Of a stretch of DNA of 55,747 bases, positions 1 through 8,060 are shown one piece after another. The position numbers and the translations under genes were made by a program. The stretch lies in assembly GCA_007693955.1 (NCBI GenBank), contig RECR01000044.1, positions 1 through 55,747 of the forward strand, given 5' to 3'. This DNA is from Gloeocapsa sp. DLM2.Bin57 (GTDB lineage: Bacteria > Cyanobacteriota > Cyanobacteriia > Cyanobacteriales > Gloeocapsaceae). Each line of letters starts with the position of its first letter. Position 1 is the first letter of the stretch. A model generated the notes under the pieces. It worked only from the letters and a program-made list of their open reading frames with translations, did not search any database and had not been told where the DNA came from.

Positions 1-42
1 AAATAAGGACGCGATTCATCTCACGCTTATTTGAGAAAATAA

Positions 43-168
43 AGCTTGAGGCTTCTCGCGGTTAAGCTAAAAGCTGGAGAAAGCTTTTTAGATAGGTATG
101 TTCCGCTTAAACCAAAACATCCCAAAATCAAAGCACGACGTATCCGCGAAAAGTCTCTAGATGATTGA
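43..168 (+). other. Possible decayed 3' end of a coding region
   Basis: Bases 43-168 form an open frame of 41 codons ending in TGA, with no start codon. It reads as a basic, charged tail (…KHPKIKARRIREKSLDD). A second open stretch in another frame (3-62) lies just before it and would join to it by a single frameshift, so this may be the broken end of a gene lying to the left of the window. I do not recognise the family. The opposite strand is also open but has no start. Bases 169-243 hold nothing I can name. Confidence 0.15.
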
Positions 169-243
169 GATAGTTTTTTGGTCATGACTGAGAATCACTT
201 AGTTTATCGATTAAGATTCATCACAATCATAACACACTTCTCT

Positions 244-606
244 TTAAGCAACAATTGCACAATTGCCCTCAATGGGATAACCTACCGCTTTCCAAGCGGC
301 TAAACCCCCTGTCAATTCAAATACGTTTTTAAATCCTGCTGTTCTGAGTAGGTTGGCTATGGTGCTAGTTTTTTCGTCAGTAGAATGATATATGTAAATA
401 TCTCTGGTTAATTCTAAAGTTTTTATTGCTCGTGGTATCAATTCAGTTTCAGGAAGAGAGATAGCACCCATAATATGACTAATATTAAAAGCGCTTCTGG
501 CTCTCGCGTCAATAATCGTTAGAGCAGGCTCTCCCCAATCTAAGCGTTGTTTTAAGTTTTGGGGTATGGTTTTTTGATTGGGAGTGAGTTGTACTTGTGG
601 GTGCAT
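244..606 (-). CDS. Rhodanese-like domain protein lacking the usual catalytic cysteine
   Basis: A small single-domain protein of 120 residues with a rhodanese fold: the DWGEPALTIIDARARSAFNISHI segment matches the substrate-domain start, and LTGGLAAWKAVGYPIEG is the typical rhodanese C-terminus. At the active-site loop, where sulfurtransferases have Cys followed by a glycine/arginine-rich turn, the sequence is IYIYHSTDEKTS, so the sulfur-carrying Cys is missing. From memory, many cyanobacterial homologues share this altered loop, so this may be a family trait with a binding or regulatory role. I chose the ATG at 606; an in-frame TTG at 645 would add 13 residues including two Cys. It probably lies alone, with a TPR gene on the same strand upstream. 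Confidence 0.7.
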   Translation of the reverse strand: MHPQVQLTPNQKTIPQNLKQRLDWGEPALTIIDARARSAFNISHIMGAISLPETELIPRAIKTLELTRDIYIYHSTDEKTSTIANLLRTAGFKNVFELTGGLAAWKAVGYPIEGNCAIVA

Positions 607-696
607 AGGGAGACAGTCTTGATAGTTTCCTCTACAACTTAACAATTTTTGGGGGGTTTGTAAAGGATTGTTAAAAATGTCTTGACAAAAAGGTCT

Positions 697-1329
697 TTAT
701 CTACTGGTAGCTAAAGCAGCGATCGCCCTAGTAGCTTGCTCATAATAAGCTTGCTCTCCTAGGTTAAAATAAAGTTGGGAAGCTTGCTCTAAATCTTGCA
801 ATGCTCCATTGCGATCGCCCATTTGATAACGAACCAAAGCGCGGTTATAATAGGCGTGGGGATACTCAGGAGCAAGATTAATCACGTTAGTATAATCTTT
901 AAAAGCGTTGTCTAACTCGCGCTGTTGATAATAGAGATTACCTCTTTGAAAATAAGCGGGAGCAAAACGAGAATCAAGCTTAATTACCTGAGTAAAATCA
1001 GCTATACTTCCATCAATTTCCAGTAATGATTGAGATAAAATCAAACCTCTGAGATAATAAGCAGAAATATCCTCTGGAGTGATTGCAATAACTCTATTAA
1101 TATCTTCTAGAGCTAAATGATACTTTTGCAACTCGTAATAAACTACGGCTCGATTATAATAAACTTGAGCATCTCTAGGATTAACCCTGAGAGCTTGATT
1201 AAACTGAATAAGTGCTCCTTGGTAATCACCCTGTTGATATTTATTAAGTCCTTCATTTAAATAGGTAACAGAGGTATTCTCAGCGACAATAACGATCGCG
1301 GGTTGGGGAGGCAAAGGATAAATATACAT
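697..1329 (-). CDS. Tetratricopeptide repeat protein
   Basis: 210 residues made almost wholly of tetratricopeptide repeats, about five in series from residue 23 to 185. The consensus positions are clear (YLNEGLNKYQQGDYQGALIQF, YYNRAVVYYELQKYHLALED, AYFQRGNLYYQQRELDNAFKDY, AYYNRALVRYQMGDRNGALQDL). TPRs build a superhelix that binds peptides, so the expected role is as an adaptor; no catalytic domain is present. The N-terminus has a short hydrophobic stretch (PAIVIVAEN) but no convincing signal peptide. It starts with ATG only 46 bases from the divergent DUF29 gene, so the two promoters must share that gap. Partner unknown. Confidence 0.8.
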   Translation of the reverse strand: MYIYPLPPQPAIVIVAENTSVTYLNEGLNKYQQGDYQGALIQFNQALRVNPRDAQVYYNRAVVYYELQKYHLALEDINRVIAITPEDISAYYLRGLILSQSLLEIDGSIADFTQVIKLDSRFAPAYFQRGNLYYQQRELDNAFKDYTNVINLAPEYPHAYYNRALVRYQMGDRNGALQDLEQASQLYFNLGEQAYYEQATRAIAALATSR

Positions 1330-1375
1330 CTTTTTTCGTGTTATAATAACCTAAATAAATAATAATCTAATTAAG

Positions 1376-1828
1376 ATGATACAGGTTATTTCTAGTTTAT
1401 ATGAACAAGATTATTATCTTTGGCTAGAGGAACAGGTCCACTCTCTAGAATCATTAGCTTTAGACAAGCTAGATGTAGCTAACTTAATCATTGAAATACA
1501 AGGAATGGGCAAAGCTGAAAAACTAGCTAAGACAAGTAATCTAAGAATTCTTTTAATGCATCTTTTAAAATGGATTTATCAAGATAAGAAAAGAACTAAT
1601 AGTTGTCAATATACTATCAGAGAACATCGTAAGAGAATTCTCAAAACCTTAAAACAAAGTCCTTCGTTAAAAAATTATTATCAAGAAATATTAGCAGAAG
1701 CATATCAAGATGCACGGGAATTAGCAGCAGATGAAACAGGGTTACCTATTACTATTTTTCCTGTGGAATGTGAGTTTACTACCGAACAGATATTAGATCC
1801 AGAATTTCTGACCAATCATCGTCAATAA
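1376..1828 (+). CDS. DUF29 family protein
   Basis: 150 residues matching the DUF29 family, very common in cyanobacteria. Recognisable parts are the N-terminal YEQDYYLWLEEQ, then LESLALDKLDVANLIIEIQGMGK, the central LRILLMHLLKWIYQ helix, and the C-terminal YQDARELAADETGLP segment. The family is small, helical and of unknown biochemical function; many copies occur per genome. It ends 15 bases before the AUU proposed as the recR start, with the recR ribosome-binding site directly after its stop, so the two are probably co-transcribed. No sign of truncation. Confidence 0.85.
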   Translation: MIQVISSLYEQDYYLWLEEQVHSLESLALDKLDVANLIIEIQGMGKAEKLAKTSNLRILLMHLLKWIYQDKKRTNSCQYTIREHRKRILKTLKQSPSLKNYYQEILAEAYQDARELAADETGLPITIFPVECEFTTEQILDPEFLTNHRQ

Positions 1829-1843
1829 AAAGGAAATAAGACC

Positions 1844-2434
1844 ATTTATACTCCACCTTTAGCCCGTTTAATCGAACAATTACAGCGTTTACCTGGTGTA
1901 GGAGCAAAAACAGCTCAACGTTTAGCTTTACACATTCTTAAACGACCTGAAACAGAAGTAATAGCATTAGCACAAGCCCTCATTGACGCTAAAAAACAAA
2001 TAGGATTGTGTAAAATTTGCTTTCATTTATCCGCTACCCCAATTTGTGAAATTTGTGCTAACCCTAACCGAGAGAAAAAAACTATCTGTGTGGTAGCAGA
2101 TTCTAGAGACGTAATCGCCCTAGAAAAAACTAGAGAATATACAGGATTATATCACGTTTTAGGAGGAGTAATCTCCCCCATGGAAGGAATAGGACCAGAA
2201 CAATTAAATATTCAATCTCTAGTTAACAGAATTGGTAAAGAGGAGATTACCGAAGTCATTATAGCTATTAGTCCTAGTATAGAGGGAGATACAACTACTT
2301 TATATATAGGTCAATTATTAAAACCTCTGACCAAAGTTACGAGAATCGCTTTTGGTTTACCAATGGGAGGAGATTTAGAATACGCTGATGAGATTACCTT
2401 AGCTAGAGCTTTAGAAGGACGTAGAGAGATATAA
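1844..2434 (+). CDS. recR: Recombination protein RecR, probably starting at AUU
   Basis: RecR works with RecF/RecO to load RecA at gapped DNA. The family N-terminus [19 protein letters not shown] is followed by a helix-hairpin-helix, a four-cysteine zinc finger (CKIC…CEIC, about residues 55-70), and a Toprim domain ([14 protein letters not shown]…). The conserved N-terminus lies in an open frame with no ATG, GTG or TTG upstream of 2006; a TTG at 2006 would remove about 54 residues including the helix-hairpin-helix. A Shine-Dalgarno-like AAGGA at 1830-1834 sits 9 bases before an ATT codon at 1844 whose next residues are YTPPLARL. Initiation at AUU gives 196 residues, the normal length. A start codon lost by mutation or a sequencing error is the alternative. 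Confidence 0.85.
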   Translation: MYTPPLARLIEQLQRLPGVGAKTAQRLALHILKRPETEVIALAQALIDAKKQIGLCKICFHLSATPICEICANPNREKKTICVVADSRDVIALEKTREYTGLYHVLGGVISPMEGIGPEQLNIQSLVNRIGKEEITEVIIAISPSIEGDTTTLYIGQLLKPLTKVTRIAFGLPMGGDLEYADEITLARALEGRREI

Positions 2435-2499
2435 ACCTTATGTTATGTAAAACCGTACTGTTGTGAGGTAATATCTACACTATTTTTACCCTTAAAAAA

Positions 2500-2805
2500 A
2501 TGGCAAGATCAAGTTATCGAAGTAAACAAGGTACATCAATGCAAGCAATTATCAAACTCTTCTTTAACTGGTTTGGCAAAAATCTACGTAACTCTAAATA
2601 TCGTTGGTTACTAATTCTTGGGTCTCTATTTTATCTAGTAACTCCAATAGATATTTCTCCCGACTTTTTACCTGTGTTGGGATGGTTAGATGATGGAGTA
2701 GTTATTACTTTATTATTGAGTGAATTTACAGACTTAGTCATGGATTATCGGAATCGTCGCCAGAAAAAACAAGACTCAGACGCAATTGAAGTAGAAACGG
2801 TTTAA
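2500..2805 (+). CDS. YkvA-like DUF1232 membrane protein
   Basis: 101 residues with the DUF1232 core: a hydrophobic helix LLILGSLFYLVTPIDISPDFLPVLGWLDDGVVI, in which the P-x-D-x-x-P-D-x-x-P-x-x-G-x-x-D-D pattern is diagnostic. The family is a small membrane-associated module of unknown function. The ATG at 2500 is used; an internal ATG at codon 14 (2539) is also possible and would leave the domain intact. The C-terminus is charged. It is followed after 8 bases by a TPR gene on the same strand, so both likely share a transcript. Confidence 0.8.
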   Translation: MARSSYRSKQGTSMQAIIKLFFNWFGKNLRNSKYRWLLILGSLFYLVTPIDISPDFLPVLGWLDDGVVITLLLSEFTDLVMDYRNRRQKKQDSDAIEVETV

Positions 2806-2813
2806 TAACAATT

Positions 2814-3179
2814 ATGGACGCACAATCTTGGCATCAACAGGGTAATAATCTCGCTCAAAACAAACAATATCTAGCAGCTTTAGACGCTTATAAACAAGCG
2901 ATCGCTCTTGATCCTAATTACCCTCCTGCTTGGAATAATCTCGGTAATGTTCTCTGTGAATTAAAACGTTTAGGAGAAGCTTACGCAGCTTATGACAAGG
3001 CGATCGCTTTGTTGCCTACCTATCACCAAGCTTGGTATAATCGAGGTCTAGTTCTCAAAGAAATGGGGGCTTACGGTAACGCGATGGAGTCATTTAATCG
3101 GGCGATCGCTTTACATGAAAACGAACCAATTTACTTTCACCAACGCGATAGTATCTGGATACACAAAAAACTATTTTAA
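2814..3179 (+). CDS. Short tetratricopeptide repeat protein
   Basis: 121 residues with three consecutive TPR units (WHQQGNNLAQNKQYLAALDAY, AWNNLGNVLCELKRLGEAYAAY, AWYNRGLVLKEMGAYGNAMESF), each followed by an ALDPNYPP-type linker. The HIP1 octamer or a close variant is embedded at the equivalent place of successive repeats (AIAL coded by GCGATCGCT), a codon-level repeat typical of cyanobacterial TPR genes. It starts 8 bases after the DUF1232 stop. The C-terminus (YFHQRDSIWIHKKLF) does not look like a fourth repeat, so the protein may be a shortened member of a longer family. Confidence 0.75.
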   Translation: MDAQSWHQQGNNLAQNKQYLAALDAYKQAIALDPNYPPAWNNLGNVLCELKRLGEAYAAYDKAIALLPTYHQAWYNRGLVLKEMGAYGNAMESFNRAIALHENEPIYFHQRDSIWIHKKLF

Positions 3180-3243
3180 CCAATATTTTCCTATATCTGA
3201 TCAAAGGGTGTAGGATATTTATTATTAGGTTCAAAATAAAACA

Positions 3244-3849
3244 ATGTCTGATTGCGGTTGTCATATAGAAGCTAAAAATAAGCAACAGCGTAAAACTCTC
3301 AGAGTACTCCTGTTGATTAACTTAGTGATGTTTGTTGTCGAAAGCATTACGGGAGTGGTTGCCCAATCAACAGCATTAATCGCCGACTCTTTAGATATGT
3401 TAGCTGATGCTATTGTTTATGCTATCTCATTATATGTAGTAGGTCGATCATATCTTCACAAAGCGCGCGCGGCTAGTTTAAGTGGAGTCTTTCAAATTAC
3501 TTTAGCTTTCCTAGTCTTATTTGACGTAGTTAGAAAATATTGGTTAGGTAGTCTTCCCGAATCCTGGTTAATGGGTGGAATTGGTTTAATTGCATTAATA
3601 GCTAATATTTATTGTTTATGGTTAATTTCCAAACACAGAAACGAAGAAGTACATATGCGCGCGAGTTGGATATTTTCTAAAAATGATGTGATTGCTAATA
3701 TCAGCGTGATTGTCGCGGGTATATTAGTGAGTATCTTTAATTCTGGTATCCCCGATTTAGTAGTAGGTTTTGGTATTGCTGCTTTAGTTTTGTGGGGAGG
3801 AATTAAGATTATCCAAGAATCAAGAAGTTTTAAAGAAGAAAATAGTTAA
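3244..3849 (+). CDS. Short cation-efflux (CDF-like) membrane protein
   Basis: 201 residues with five or six transmembrane helices and two segments resembling the metal site of cation diffusion facilitators: STALIADSLDMLADA (Asp48, Asp51, Asp55) in the second helix, and SWIFSKNDVIANISVI in the fifth, where the usual HxxxD is replaced by NDxxAN. The cytoplasmic C-terminal metal-binding domain of full CDF proteins is missing, as in the short transporter family often annotated cation transporter. The N-terminus MSDCGCH carries two Cys and one His that could bind metal. Likely inner-membrane metal or proton-coupled transport; substrate unknown. It stands alone between two gaps. An inverted repeat of 8 bases (3848-3855 with 3875-3882) follows its stop, with a T-rich loop. 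Confidence 0.7.
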   Translation: MSDCGCHIEAKNKQQRKTLRVLLLINLVMFVVESITGVVAQSTALIADSLDMLADAIVYAISLYVVGRSYLHKARAASLSGVFQITLAFLVLFDVVRKYWLGSLPESWLMGGIGLIALIANIYCLWLISKHRNEEVHMRASWIFSKNDVIANISVIVAGILVSIFNSGIPDLVVGFGIAALVLWGGIKIIQESRSFKEENS

Positions 3850-3954
3850 TTTAGGTTATTTTTGTTTTTTTGCGCCTAAATTTAAGACCATAGCGAGTTA
3901 AACTATAATCATTTTTTATGTTATCATAATCTCAAAACATTTTAAAAAGTTATT

Positions 3955-5022
3955 ATGTTACCTTCATTATCTCTTGCCCATCCAGAGTTGGCTAGCTTTT
4001 ATCAACAAGGTATAGAAAATAACAGAGCCGAAATTTTGATTGATAAGTTATTTTATGTTAATACCGATGCTCCCGAATCAATCAGTATTCCTGTTTTATT
4101 GAATCAAAGCCCTAGAAGACGAGTTGGAGTTAATTATATTATTGAAGCAATTAGCGATGACAATGTTGTTAATAGAATTGACCGAGGGAGAATCAGATTT
4201 AATCCAGGAGAAATCTCTCAAACTATAGATATAAATGTTACTGATAATAATCAGATTTTGCAAATTACTTTAAATAGACCTGGAAGTGCTGATCTTTTCA
4301 GCGATCAAGCTACTATTATCTTGGGAGATGATCTAGAAAATGATTTAGAAATTTTAGTTGATTATACCAATTCTTTAATTAATGATTCAGAACAGATTAT
4401 CTTGGTAGAAAACCCTAACCTAAATTTAAATAACTTTTATCAACCAAGAAGAAATTCTAGACCAAGTGTAATGATTAATGAATCAATTTATTTACAGCAA
4501 AGTTCTACAGAAACAGTTGAGATACCAGTCTTTTTAAACAAAACATTACCACGACAAAGAATCACAGTTGACTATACTATTAAACAGTTTATTGATGAAG
4601 ATTTTGTAGAAGTTGACCAAGGGAGAATCAGATTTAATCCAGGAGAAATTCTGCAAACCATAGTAATAGATGAAAATGATCTTTCAGAATCTTTAGATTA
4701 CTTTGAAATCAGTTTAGATAGAGCAAGAAGAGCAAATATTTTTAATGATATTGGTAATGTTATTATTGAGAATACTAGTGAAATAGATGCAACCAGAGAA
4801 GAAACAGAGAGATTGATAGAAGAAGTAGATAGATTATTAGAAGGATTTGAGCCAGAAAATTTGGACTATAATAACCTTGGTATAAATGGAGGAAGTCCCG
4901 CAGATGCTTGGGTTTCACCGCAAGAATTAAATGTACCTGTACCTAGATATAGTTCAGGAGACCCCATTGTAACTGGTAGTGGAGCGATTAATTATGGTGA
5001 TTTTTATTATTTTCCAGATTAA
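3955..5022 (+). CDS. Protein with two Calx-beta-like repeats
   Basis: 355 residues. Two similar domains of roughly 95 residues (about 33-127 and 175-273) fit the Calx-beta pattern: a valine/isoleucine-rich strand series, a GRIRFNPGEI segment, then a Leu/Phe-rich strand with LNRPGSADLF or LDRARRANIF and a closing acidic turn. Calx-beta domains bind calcium and occur in adhesins and surface proteins. The two GRIRFNPGEI segments are 145 codons apart and their DNA is identical for 29 bases. The N-terminus lacks a clear signal peptide. After residue 280 comes an acidic coiled segment (ETERLIEEVDRLLEGFE) and a glycine/proline-rich tail. Its last 35 bases overlap the convergent LpxB-related gene. 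Function not assigned. Confidence 0.6.
   Translation: MLPSLSLAHPELASFYQQGIENNRAEILIDKLFYVNTDAPESISIPVLLNQSPRRRVGVNYIIEAISDDNVVNRIDRGRIRFNPGEISQTIDINVTDNNQILQITLNRPGSADLFSDQATIILGDDLENDLEILVDYTNSLINDSEQIILVENPNLNLNNFYQPRRNSRPSVMINESIYLQQSSTETVEIPVFLNKTLPRQRITVDYTIKQFIDEDFVEVDQGRIRFNPGEILQTIVIDENDLSESLDYFEISLDRARRANIFNDIGNVIIENTSEIDATREETERLIEEVDRLLEGFEPENLDYNNLGINGGSPADAWVSPQELNVPVPRYSSGDPIVTGSGAINYGDFYYFPD
4186..4214 (+). repeat. Direct repeat, copy 1 (in Calx-beta domain 1)
   Basis: These 29 bases are identical to 4621-4649, exactly 435 bases (145 codons) downstream and in the same frame. They encode GRIRFNPGEI of the first Calx-beta-like domain. The flanks are similar only at protein level, so the repeat is the best-conserved core of an internal domain duplication, or has been kept alike by gene conversion. 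Confidence 0.9.
4621..4649 (+). repeat. Direct repeat, copy 2 (in Calx-beta domain 2)
   Basis: Second copy of the 29-base identical segment, coding for GRIRFNPGEI of the second Calx-beta-like domain; partner of 4186-4214. Confidence 0.9.
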
Positions 5023-6277
5023 TAATATCAACTAGACGAGTAGCTGCACCAGGTTGAGGTCGAAATTGAGTCAGATTATCGTGGATTTTGGCTAATTCTG
5101 TAGGATTATCCAGTAAATCTAGAACTTGTTGGGCGATCGCCCTAGCAGACAATTCCCCGACTAATTCAGGTACTATCTCTGATTTTGCCCACAAATTGGG
5201 CCAAGCGAATAAGCGTTTTTGGCGTAGAATCAACCAATTAATCACAGTAGCGAAATAATTACCCAATAGGGGTAAATTAGCCAAAATACCTGGAATTCCA
5301 TCCCAAGCGCGCATAGCGTCGAGTTGTTGCGTAGGGATTAACACCAGCATCGGTACACCTAAACTACCCAATTGAGCGGTATTAGCACCTACAGTAGTAA
5401 GACATAGGCTACATTGAGATAATAAATCAAAAGCCGGAAAACGAGTAACCAACTCTATTTTGACTCCTTGGGGACTTACTAAAAAATAGCCTTCGGGGGT
5501 AGAAATCAACTCACCACCCATCCCCTCTAATTTAGCTACTAAAGGGTTAGTTTCAGCAGAAGCAAAACGCGCTAAAGCTTCAGGAGTTAGAGTAGGGGCT
5601 AAAGGTAAGATAAAACGAGTCTGAGGACGTTGAGAAGCGATCGCCTCTGCTATAGCTAAACTGAAAGGTACACCTTGAGCTAATTTAGCACTTTTAGAAC
5701 CAGGTAACAACCCGATTAACTCAGTTGAAGAAGATAAAGGGTAGATATCCCCCAAATCAGCCATTAAATTCCCCACCACTGTACATTTATGACGATATTT
5801 AGGAGGGATTTTATTAGCGACCAAATCTTGACCTAAAGCAAAATGAGTTACCCAAGATAACCAGCGCGCGTCCCATTCAGCGTAAATTAAACTAGAGTAT
5901 TGTAGCCGTCTAGCAATGAGTAAAGCAAAAAACTGATCACCTCCGAGAAAGATAACCAGACCCTGCGATCGCCAATCCCAATTATCCCTAGTTTTCCCCT
6001 TGATAAGAAAAGTCAAGAAATAATCAGGAGATTGTACCCTATCTACTTCAGGGAAAGAAGAAGCGATCGCCTCTTCCTTACCACTAGCATGAGGACAAGG
6101 AGATAATACTACTGAGATGCGCACCAAATCGCGGTTATCTCCAAATTTAGCGCGTAAAGCTTTAACTACAGGTAAAACCCAAGTAGTCACCTCCCCTGGT
6201 CCATTAGAGAGAATCAGGATATCAACGGGTTTAGAAAGAGAAAGGGACTGATAAACCGATACCGATTGCTGTATCAT
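4988..6277 (-). CDS. Lipid-A-disaccharide synthase-related protein
   Basis: 429 residues from the ATG at 6277. It resembles LpxB, the glycosyltransferase joining two UDP-linked acyl-glucosamines, but belongs to the cyanobacterial LpxB-related group: SKPVDILILSNGPGEVTTWVLPVV at the N-terminus, IGLLPGSKSAKLAQGVPFSL (LpxB-like PGSR/K loop), and CSLCLTTVGANTAQLGSLGVPMLVLIPTQQLD near the C-terminus, where LpxB has its S-G-T/x-E site. The acceptor motif is therefore altered and the substrate uncertain. The open frame extends to 6319, but the stretch before 6277 overlaps the preceding gene and does not look family-like. Overlap with that gene is 47 bases; the 3' end overlaps the convergent Calx-beta gene by 35 bases. 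Confidence 0.75.
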   Translation of the reverse strand: MIQQSVSVYQSLSLSKPVDILILSNGPGEVTTWVLPVVKALRAKFGDNRDLVRISVVLSPCPHASGKEEAIASSFPEVDRVQSPDYFLTFLIKGKTRDNWDWRSQGLVIFLGGDQFFALLIARRLQYSSLIYAEWDARWLSWVTHFALGQDLVANKIPPKYRHKCTVVGNLMADLGDIYPLSSSTELIGLLPGSKSAKLAQGVPFSLAIAEAIASQRPQTRFILPLAPTLTPEALARFASAETNPLVAKLEGMGGELISTPEGYFLVSPQGVKIELVTRFPAFDLLSQCSLCLTTVGANTAQLGSLGVPMLVLIPTQQLDAMRAWDGIPGILANLPLLGNYFATVINWLILRQKRLFAWPNLWAKSEIVPELVGELSARAIAQQVLDLLDNPTELAKIHDNLTQFRPQPGAATRLVDIINLENNKNHHN

Positions 6278-8000
6278 TTTGCTCACGTACTCGTAACTGA
6301 TGCCAAGGAGACGAACCAAGACGATTAGTCAAGTATAATTCTAACTGTAAAGGTGTATCTGATTCTATACCCAAAGGATACCATCTTAAAGCAGCTGTCC
6401 AGGGAATAGCGTCAGTGCGTCGATTCCCGATGATCGCGTTACCTTCCCCTGTAAAATTAGCCCCAACTTCACCAATAACACTAAAATTAGCAAAAACTGG
6501 TGTTGCACCACCTAGATTAAAACCTGCAGCTTCTGTACCAGATCTTTGTACATATCCCCAAATAGGAGTTAACCACAGTGCACCACCATTATCAAACTGA
6601 TAGTGTAAGGGTAGAGAGATAGTGGTTATATAGAGTCTTCCTTCAAAGAGGTTATCAGCTCTGAAAAACACAGGAATCTCTCTCTCTAAATTTCTCTTGT
6701 TGAATGTATCGCGATCGTTGTTAAAAAAGTTGACAAAAGGTTGGTTAGTTTGTCCTAGAGTAGCTACCACACTCATAGTCAGAGGTTTTCCCTCAGCTTG
6801 ATTGAGTAAACGTACTTTAGCACTAATTCCCTGCTCTGACTCATCTACATTACTGAAGACATAATCTAGATAAGCACCAACTTCTACATCTCTAACTATC
6901 CCATAACGTAAAGCTGTCATGATTCCGTTACTTCCACCCTGGAGATGAAACAGAAAAGTTCCAGTAGGGATAGTTCCACCATCAAAAAAGCCTAGACCAT
7001 CGATTGTACCTGGATCTGGTTGTGATTCGCGATAACGTCGATTAGCAGCGATAAAATCGGGAAGAAAAATCAAATTAGCACCAATAGACATATAACTACG
7101 ATCCGCGGTTAAAGCCATAGGCGCAGTGATACCATAGGTATTAGAGGCGAAAACGTCTAAACCAACTTGAGGATTAACCAGGTAACGTACACCTAGATTA
7201 TAAGCGATCGCCTTAGCAGGACGTCCTGACTCTCTACTGATACTATTATTACCCGTCAGAGGAAAGAAAGCATCTCCCCAGAGGGTAAAGCGATCGCTTA
7301 TTGCGTAGGAAATAGCTGTAGTCAACCCAAAGGTTGTCCCAAAAGATCCAGGGTGATCAATGGGGGGAGTATGGAGATAAAGTGCGTGATTTTCGCTAAA
7401 AAATGCTACCGTTGGTGAGATAGTGAAGCGAATGTCTTCGCTTAAACTCATGGTTAAGGGTAAAGCTAAAGCAGGTACGATACTCTCATAGACTCCCTGG
7501 TCTATTGTAACTCCATCCTGTCTAAAAGTGTAACCACGTTGACCCCAGGAAGCGGAGACAATCCCACTGAGTTTAAATTTTTCGTTGTTACTGATATATA
7601 ATCTCTGTTTTAATTCTAAAGTCAGGTCAAAGAAATTACCCTCATTAGCTCTACTAGTGACGCGGAAGTCTCCTTGATTGCCAATTGAACCACTATCGGT
7701 TAATTGACTAATAAAGGTTAACTCAGTGCGATCGCTGATCCCCCAACTCAAACCCGCGTAGGAATAGATTACTGTTTCTTCATCTTCGATCGCCCCCTGA
7801 AAAAAGAATACCCGCGCACCCACTTTAAAGAGAAAATCACCCCTATTGAGGTGTTCTGCGGTTGGTAGCTGAAATTGCTGGTTACGTAGTGGTGAAGTTG
7901 GTTTTAGTTGTTCTGCTGTTGATTCTTGACTAAGGATTAAGGGAAAATCTTCATAACCTAGAGTTGCTATGATTCCTGCTAGTATGGTAACCAGTGTCAT
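6231..8000 (-). CDS. Outer-membrane beta-barrel protein, unknown role
   Basis: 589 residues. A hydrophobic N-terminal segment (MTLVTILAGIIATLGY) looks like a signal sequence. The rest is rich in alternating hydrophobic/polar strands and aromatic residues (FLFKVGARVFFFQGAI, YSYAGLSWGISDRTELTF, LYLTNRLGSSPWHQLRVREQ), and the last residues, IGIGLSVPFSF, end in Phe as expected of a Bam-dependent barrel. I see two barrel-like halves: strands resume around residue 340 after a glycine/proline stretch (FFDGGTIPTGTFLFHLQGG). No TonB box or POTRA domain was seen. It overlaps the LpxB-related gene by 47 bases and follows the GGDEF gene by 60 bases, suggesting an envelope-linked transcript. Function not recognised. 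Confidence 0.7.
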   Translation of the reverse strand: MTLVTILAGIIATLGYEDFPLILSQESTAEQLKPTSPLRNQQFQLPTAEHLNRGDFLFKVGARVFFFQGAIEDEETVIYSYAGLSWGISDRTELTFISQLTDSGSIGNQGDFRVTSRANEGNFFDLTLELKQRLYISNNEKFKLSGIVSASWGQRGYTFRQDGVTIDQGVYESIVPALALPLTMSLSEDIRFTISPTVAFFSENHALYLHTPPIDHPGSFGTTFGLTTAISYAISDRFTLWGDAFFPLTGNNSISRESGRPAKAIAYNLGVRYLVNPQVGLDVFASNTYGITAPMALTADRSYMSIGANLIFLPDFIAANRRYRESQPDPGTIDGLGFFDGGTIPTGTFLFHLQGGSNGIMTALRYGIVRDVEVGAYLDYVFSNVDESEQGISAKVRLLNQAEGKPLTMSVVATLGQTNQPFVNFFNNDRDTFNKRNLEREIPVFFRADNLFEGRLYITTISLPLHYQFDNGGALWLTPIWGYVQRSGTEAAGFNLGGATPVFANFSVIGEVGANFTGEGNAIIGNRRTDAIPWTAALRWYPLGIESDTPLQLELYLTNRLGSSPWHQLRVREQNDTAIGIGLSVPFSF

Positions 8001-8060
8001 AAATAATGGTATATAAAAAAGAACTTAGCACATAATAACTAAATTTGGTTTTTTCTTCTA

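Noticed and set aside
1-168. Gene or transposase fragment at the left edge
   Set aside because: Frames are broken and no family could be recognised; kept only as a low-confidence remnant.
2006-2434. recR beginning at TTG 2006 (142 residues)
   Set aside because: It would remove the conserved N-terminal helix-hairpin-helix that is coded just upstream in the same frame.
3094-3285. Minus-strand open frame over the end of the TPR gene
   Set aside because: It overlaps the TPR gene and the cation-efflux gene start, with no family match; a shadow.
3848-3882. Inverted repeat after the cation-efflux gene as a terminator
   Set aside because: The 8-base stem is AT-rich and the T-run lies in the 19-base loop and not after the stem.
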